8,823 nucleotides of DNA from Bacillota bacterium. Its GTDB lineage: Bacteria; Bacillota_A; Clostridia; DSM-8532. The notes beneath the pieces were generated by a model. It was not told where the DNA came from, did no database searches, and saw nothing but the letters and a program-made list of their open reading frames with translations. The DNA lies in assembly GCA_023424865.1 (NCBI GenBank), contig JAFADM010000350.1:1-8823 (forward strand), read 5' to 3'. A program made the translations under genes and the position numbers. Of this stretch, positions 6,050 through 8,823 are shown in pieces. Position 1 is the stretch's first letter, and the number at the start of each line of letters is the position of its first letter.

Positions 6050-6435
6050 ATAATGTGGAACGCGCTGAGATTTTTTGTTAATCTTTCTTTTAGCTGACTG
6101 TATTTATTTCCTAAAACAGTTTTTGCTTTTGATGAACCGTCCTGTACATATAAAAGCAGGATATCGGTGAGCTGCTGCATCAATCTATAGGGTAATCGTT
6201 CCATATAAGCTTCTGATATAATTTCAAGAAATTCATCTTCACATTTCAACGCGGAAATTGCAGTATAGAGGTAATAGCCCTTTGTACCCTCAACTTGGAT
6301 GTCATATCCAATGTCTTTCAGGCAACAGCGACAGACTATTTCTTTATATTTTTCTCGATTATCATTTTGCCTTAGCTCAATTATCGCACTTCCGATTCCG
6401 CGGCGTATTTGATGTACGAACTCCTTATCTGTCAT
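6031..6435 (-). CDS. N-terminal fragment of a HEAT-repeat-type protein (probable pseudogene part)
   Basis: A 134-codon frame with a good AAGGAG (6449-6444) 8 nt before the ATG at 6435, so this is the genuine start of a gene. The helical, Cys-containing N-terminus (R-R-G-I-G-S-A-I-I-E-L, C-R-C-C-L-K-D-I-G-Y-D, E-G-T-K-G-Y-Y-L-Y) resembles the start of larger clostridial HEAT-repeat proteins as I recall them. The family-like sequence stops at about residue 120 (…L-K-E-R-L-T-K-N). It is followed by a short, unrelated-looking tail, L-S-A-F-H-I-I-C-K-W-N-Y, which is what a frameshifted deletion junction would give. The likely C-terminus follows in another frame (5798-6049). The short product may still be made but is probably not functional. 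No enzymatic motif is visible. Confidence 0.6.
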   Translation of the reverse strand: MTDKEFVHQIRRGIGSAIIELRQNDNREKYKEIVCRCCLKDIGYDIQVEGTKGYYLYTAISALKCEDEFLEIISEAYMERLPYRLMQQLTDILLLYVQDGSSKAKTVLGNKYSQLKERLTKNLSAFHIICKWNY

Positions 6436-6443
6436 AGATAAAT

Positions 6444-6449
6444 CTCCTT
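6444..6449 (-). promoter_or_regulatory. Ribosome-binding site of the broken HEAT-repeat-type gene
   Basis: AAGGAG on the minus strand lies 8 nt before the ATG at 6435. It supports that this was a real translated gene and that 6435 is the original start. Confidence 0.65.
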
Positions 6450-6518
6450 ATTGATTCACCAGCTATTTTTTTATACTCTGTCATTAGCATAGGACACTTA
6501 ATATCTTTTTTAGTAAAT

Positions 6519-6535
6519 TAGTACCAACTATACTA
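6519..6535. promoter_or_regulatory. Small inverted repeat upstream of the HEAT-repeat-type gene, possible operator
   Basis: TAGTA (6519-6523) and TACTA (6531-6535) form a 5-bp dyad with a 7-bp spacer. It overlaps a weak candidate promoter reading leftward (TTGGTA, 18 bp, TATTAA). Its size and position suit a regulator site, but a 5-bp dyad can arise by chance. Confidence 0.3.
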
Positions 6536-6537
6536 GC

Positions 6538-6565
6538 GAAAAAAGACGGTGCTGACCATTTTTTC
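6538..6565 (-). terminator. Possible terminator of the 135-residue protein gene
   Basis: On the minus strand an A-tract, GGT-CAGC-ACC and a six-T tract can fold into a hairpin (AAAAAA with TTTTTT, GGT with ACC, with internal mismatches). It lies about 120 nt beyond the stop at 6683. The GC core is only 3 bp, so the call is weak. The structure is roughly symmetrical and could work on either strand. Confidence 0.35.
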
Positions 6566-6576
6566 TTTCGTTTTGA

Positions 6577-6620
6577 AATTTATCGTACTGCCCGATGCAA
6601 TTTATCGTACTGCCCGATGC
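6577..6620. repeat. Perfect 22-bp tandem duplication
   Basis: The unit at 6577-6598 is repeated without change at 6599-6620. Each copy starts AATTTATCG and ends GCCCGATGC. Both copies are followed or preceded by similar T-rich DNA. It lies in the gap between the broken gene and the 135-residue protein gene. It could be a recent slippage event or a doubled regulator site. Confidence 0.85.
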
Positions 6621-6682
6621 TTTTGTCATTTCTATTTTCATTACAGGTCATCTAATCAAAAACGTCTAGAAAAGTATTTCTC

Positions 6683-7090
6683 TTAATTTTCAAATAAAAA
6701 TGCCTTTTCATTGGGAGAATTAAAATCATCCGGATTACAATATGGAGCTTCATTATCCCATTTCTGATGAAACCGAATAATCATTGAATCGTGTAAATGA
6801 ATTGTCACATATACCATAAAATGCTTTGAAGGGTAATTGGATTTGAGATTGTACAGCAAAGATTGACCCAAATTTTGCGCAACCGGAATAAGTCTGTTAA
6901 ATTCATCAGCCTTAACATTATCCAATAGATGAACATGATTCTCCAATGCTTCAAAGCCGGTTTTATCCCATACATTTTCTATTGCGTTTATACCATTTGA
7001 AAACAATACGTATTCCGTTCCTTTTTTATCAAATATACTTTTAAAGTCATACAGGTTTGACAACAATTCAAAGTATTCAATTCTCCGCAT
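6683..7090 (-). CDS. Hypothetical protein, 135 residues
   Basis: I do not recognise a named family. The protein is soluble, with no signal peptide or membrane segment and a mixed alpha/beta look. The C-terminal part (H-F-M-V-Y-V-T-I-H-L-H-D-S-M-I-I-R-F-H-Q-K-W) looks like two adjacent beta strands, followed by an acidic, Asn-rich tail ending in F-L-F-E-N. It is Asn/His-rich, with no evident catalytic motif. The start is fixed by an exceptionally strong AGGAGGTGAT Shine-Dalgarno 7 nt upstream. The AraC-type regulator gene ends only 25 bp before this start on the same strand, so the two are probably one transcript. The compact size and strong translation signal would suit an immunity-like or accessory protein, but nothing in the sequence proves that. 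Confidence 0.7.
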   Translation of the reverse strand: MRRIEYFELLSNLYDFKSIFDKKGTEYVLFSNGINAIENVWDKTGFEALENHVHLLDNVKADEFNRLIPVAQNLGQSLLYNLKSNYPSKHFMVYVTIHLHDSMIIRFHQKWDNEAPYCNPDDFNSPNEKAFLFEN

Positions 7091-7093
7091 TGC

Positions 7094-7103
7094 ATCACCT
7101 CCT
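7094..7103 (-). promoter_or_regulatory. Extended Shine-Dalgarno of the 135-residue protein gene
   Basis: AGGAGGTGAT on the minus strand is fully complementary to the 3' end of 16S rRNA, with AGGAGG 7 nt from the ATG at 7090. It predicts high translation of a gene placed just behind a regulator. Confidence 0.8.
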
Positions 7104-7115
7104 AAATTCGGCTGG

Positions 7116-8009
7116 TTAATCTCTCACGCTTTCAATTCGTCTTAGCTTCTCAGTGTCCCGAGCTGGAGATGAACCGAAGAAGCGGGAGTATTCTCGATTA
7201 AACTGTGAGGGACTCTGATAGCCAACTTGATATGCGGCACTGGCTACAGCATAGCCTTCAAATGCAATGAGGTTTCTAGCCTCCAAAAGCCTTAATTGCT
7301 TTTGAAATTGAATCGGGCTTAAACCCGTTGCCCGTTTAAACTGACGGTGAAAGGTATTTATAGCCATACCAGATTTTGATGCCATCTCACCGATGTCTAT
7401 TGACCCCGAATAATTATCGCGAAGCCATTTTACAGTTTGAGAAATCCTAGAGAAATTACTTTCCCGCAGGCCAAGCTGCCTCAAATACCATCCTTGTGGT
7501 CCCACCAGTGCGCGATAAAGGATTTCACGTTCATAAGCTGGTGCAAGAGCTGGAATATCTCTGGGTGTTTTCGTTAATCGCAGTAAGCGCAGCCATGCCT
7601 CCATAAAATCAATATCTATTTCACAAGCTGCGAAATGCTCAGAAGCAGCTGGTATTAGACCTTCAGGAAGATCTCTTAATAAACTCTGAAGAACATTTTG
7701 ATTCAACTCAAGACCAAGGGACATGTAAGGGCGGCCATCACGGTCTGGATGTACACTCGCAGTCGCAGGAACATGAACCGGTAACACGTAATAGGAAGGA
7801 CCATTCAGGGTAGTGCTGCGCTCCCCAATTGAAAGAATCTTTGTTCCTTGAACCGTAAAACCAATTGTTGGCTTGTAGAGCGCTGCGAGTTGATGTGTGG
7901 GAATATCCCCCTTAATCATGCTTAGCCCCGGTACTCCGGTTTCAATTGGGCGAGTGCCTGCTCTTTTCATTAGATTAATAATTTCATCTAAAACTTTATT
8001 CATGCACAT
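7116..8009 (-). CDS. AraC-family transcriptional regulator with AraC_N domain
   Basis: A 297-residue regulator. Residues about 20-180 match the AraC_N type N-terminal domain (P-x-x-G-F-T-V-Q-G-T-K-x-L-S-I-G-E and a Y-Y-V-L-P-V-H-V-P strand region), a cupin-like effector domain common in regulators beside oxidoreductases. The C-terminal part carries two helix-turn-helix units: I-D-I-G-E-M-A-S-K-S-G-M-A-I-N-T-F-H-R-Q-F-K-R-A-T-G-L-S-P, then V-A-S-A-A-Y-Q-V-G-Y-Q-S-P-S-Q-F-N-R-E-Y-S-R-F-F-G. Both are well conserved. It is divergent from a short-chain dehydrogenase, which it probably controls, and cotranscribed with the 135-residue protein. The start is uncertain: ATG 8009 and ATG 8003 are both possible, and neither has a well-placed ribosome-binding site (AGGAG and AGGAA lie 15 nt or more upstream). 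Confidence 0.92.
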   Translation of the reverse strand: MCMNKVLDEIINLMKRAGTRPIETGVPGLSMIKGDIPTHQLAALYKPTIGFTVQGTKILSIGERSTTLNGPSYYVLPVHVPATASVHPDRDGRPYMSLGLELNQNVLQSLLRDLPEGLIPAASEHFAACEIDIDFMEAWLRLLRLTKTPRDIPALAPAYEREILYRALVGPQGWYLRQLGLRESNFSRISQTVKWLRDNYSGSIDIGEMASKSGMAINTFHRQFKRATGLSPIQFQKQLRLLEARNLIAFEGYAVASAAYQVGYQSPSQFNREYSRFFGSSPARDTEKLRRIESVRD

Positions 8010-8015
8010 ATTCTA

Positions 8016-8021
8016 TCACAT
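8016..8021 (-). other. Start-stop minimal reading frame upstream of the AraC gene
   Basis: On the minus strand AGGAGTAGGAAGCC is followed by ATG-TGA-TAG, then AAT and the AraC ATG at 8009 in the same register. The best ribosome-binding sequence is therefore placed to serve an ATG followed at once by two stops, 12 nt before the true start. It may reduce or couple initiation, or be chance. Confidence 0.3.
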
Positions 8022-8109
8022 GGCTTCCTACTCCTCAAGGCAACGTTGAAACCCTTTGGCATTTTTAGGCTCTTATTATGATAAATATGCTGGATATTTC
8101 GGATGTCTC

Positions 8110-8130
8110 AAAATCACCATTGGTGGTTTT
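8110..8130. promoter_or_regulatory. Inverted repeat in the AraC/SDR divergent intergenic region, possible operator
   Basis: AAAATCACC (8110-8118) and GGTGGTTTT (8122-8130) are reverse complements with a single mismatch (a G-U pair in RNA) around a 3-nt centre. It lies in the middle of the 210-bp region between the divergent genes, where a regulator of both would bind. AraC-type proteins more often use direct repeats, so the binding partner is uncertain. No strong promoter is clear on either strand here. Confidence 0.4.
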
Positions 8131-8207
8131 AGGCAATCTAAAGGCATTATCGAATCTAGATTATTTCAGCAGTAAGAACTAAAATAGAATCCAGATCGAA
8201 CACAAAG

Positions 8208-8214
8208 AAGGAGG
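8208..8214 (+). promoter_or_regulatory. Ribosome-binding site of the short-chain dehydrogenase
   Basis: AAGGAGG lies 5 nt before the ATG at 8220 and fixes that start. Confidence 0.8.
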
Positions 8215-8219
8215 ATCTT

Positions 8220-8823
8220 ATGAAAATTGCAATCGTAACAGGTGGAAGTAATGGCATTGGAAAAGCGACTGCGCTTGAACTTGGCAAGCGTGGAATTAGC
8301 GTCATTCTCACATATAATTCCTATAAGGATAGAGCGGAAGCTGTCGTTAAGGAAATTGAGAAGAATAAAGAAGTTCGGGCTGTAGCACTGAAGTTGGATC
8401 TTACTCAGTTATCAACATTCGAAGGTTTTGTTCTTGAAGTAAAAAAGAGCCTTAAAGAAATTTGGAACAGAACGACTTTTGATTACTTAGTGAATAATGG
8501 TGGTGTTGGTGGGCCAATGCTGTTCACTGAGATGAGCGAAGAGTACTTTGACAAAATCCTTAATACAAACTTCAAAGGACCTGTTTTTTTAACACAACAC
8601 CTCGTCCGATTTATGGATGATGCCGGAGCCATCGTAAATACCACGAGTTCATCCAAGAACCAATCTTTCCCAGGGTACTCAACCTATGGCTCATTAAAAG
8701 CAGCGTTGTCATCCTGGACTCGTTATATCGCCAAAGAACTTGCACCGCGCAAAATCCGGGTTAACGCAGTTTCTCCCGGTCCTACCCACAGCAATTTTGG
8801 TGATGGAGCATTCGATAAACATC
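8220..8823 (+). CDS. Short-chain dehydrogenase/reductase (SDR) family oxidoreductase, partial at right edge
   Basis: The first 201 codons of a classical SDR, typically 240-250 residues in full; the frame is open at the window end. It is an NAD(P)-dependent, soluble Rossmann-fold enzyme. The cofactor motif T-G-G-S-N-G-I-G is at residues 7-14. The N-N-x-G-type motif reads N-N-G-G at 92-95, a small variation from N-N-A-G. The catalytic residues are Ser143, Tyr156 and Lys160 (Y-G-S-L-K), with Ser exactly 13 residues before Tyr as in the family. R-V-N-A-V-S-P-G-P-T follows. The substrate cannot be inferred. It is divergent from the AraC_N-type regulator, a common regulator/oxidoreductase pairing. 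All catalytic residues are present, so the visible part looks functional. Confidence 0.93.
   Translation, partial: MKIAIVTGGSNGIGKATALELGKRGISVILTYNSYKDRAEAVVKEIEKNKEVRAVALKLDLTQLSTFEGFVLEVKKSLKEIWNRTTFDYLVNNGGVGGPMLFTEMSEEYFDKILNTNFKGPVFLTQHLVRFMDDAGAIVNTTSSSKNQSFPGYSTYGSLKAALSSWTRYIAKELAPRKIRVNAVSPGPTHSNFGDGAFDKH

Overview
The window looks like chromosomal DNA from a low- to mid-GC member of the Bacillota, most likely a clostridial relative. The evidence is AT-rich intergenic DNA, strong AGGAGG-type ribosome-binding sites, consensus SigA-type promoters, and the family types present (DUF2200, an LmrA/QdoR-like TetR regulator, PhzF, clostridial-looking small proteins). There is no rRNA, tRNA, CRISPR array or intact insertion sequence. 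It reads as an accessory or mosaic region made of small transcription units.

Layout. Positions 63-803 (+) encode a small alpha/beta hydrolase. Positions 1058-1411 (+) encode a DUF2200 protein behind three copies of an AT-rich 13-bp repeat. A convergent TetR-type repressor lies at 1478-2044 (-). Positions 2367-4442 (-) hold a complete translation elongation factor G gene that stands alone, without rpsL, rpsG or tuf. A 470-bp gap containing its leader and promoter follows, then a PhzF-family protein at 4913-5689 (-). At 5798-6435 (-) are two out-of-frame pieces of what looks like one HEAT-repeat-type protein that suffered an internal deletion. A 135-residue protein of unknown function (6683-7090, -) sits directly behind an AraC-type regulator (7116-8009, -). 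That regulator is divergent from a short-chain dehydrogenase running off the right edge (8220 to beyond 8823, +).

How the genes work together. The most notable observation is that the TetR gene and the EF-G gene have near-identical promoter/operator modules. Each has a TTGAC(A/T) box, 16 bp, TATAAT, then after 4-5 bp a site reading ATAGACC(A/G)GT on the minus strand; on the plus strand the two sites share 13 of 15 bases. The sites overlap the predicted transcription start points and resemble the box bound by the Bacillus LmrA/QdoR family of TetR repressors. The simplest reading is that this TetR protein represses itself and an extra, inducible copy of EF-G, so that a core translation factor is under small-molecule control. 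At the right end, the AraC/SDR pair is a typical divergent regulator-oxidoreductase module with an operator-like inverted repeat between the genes.
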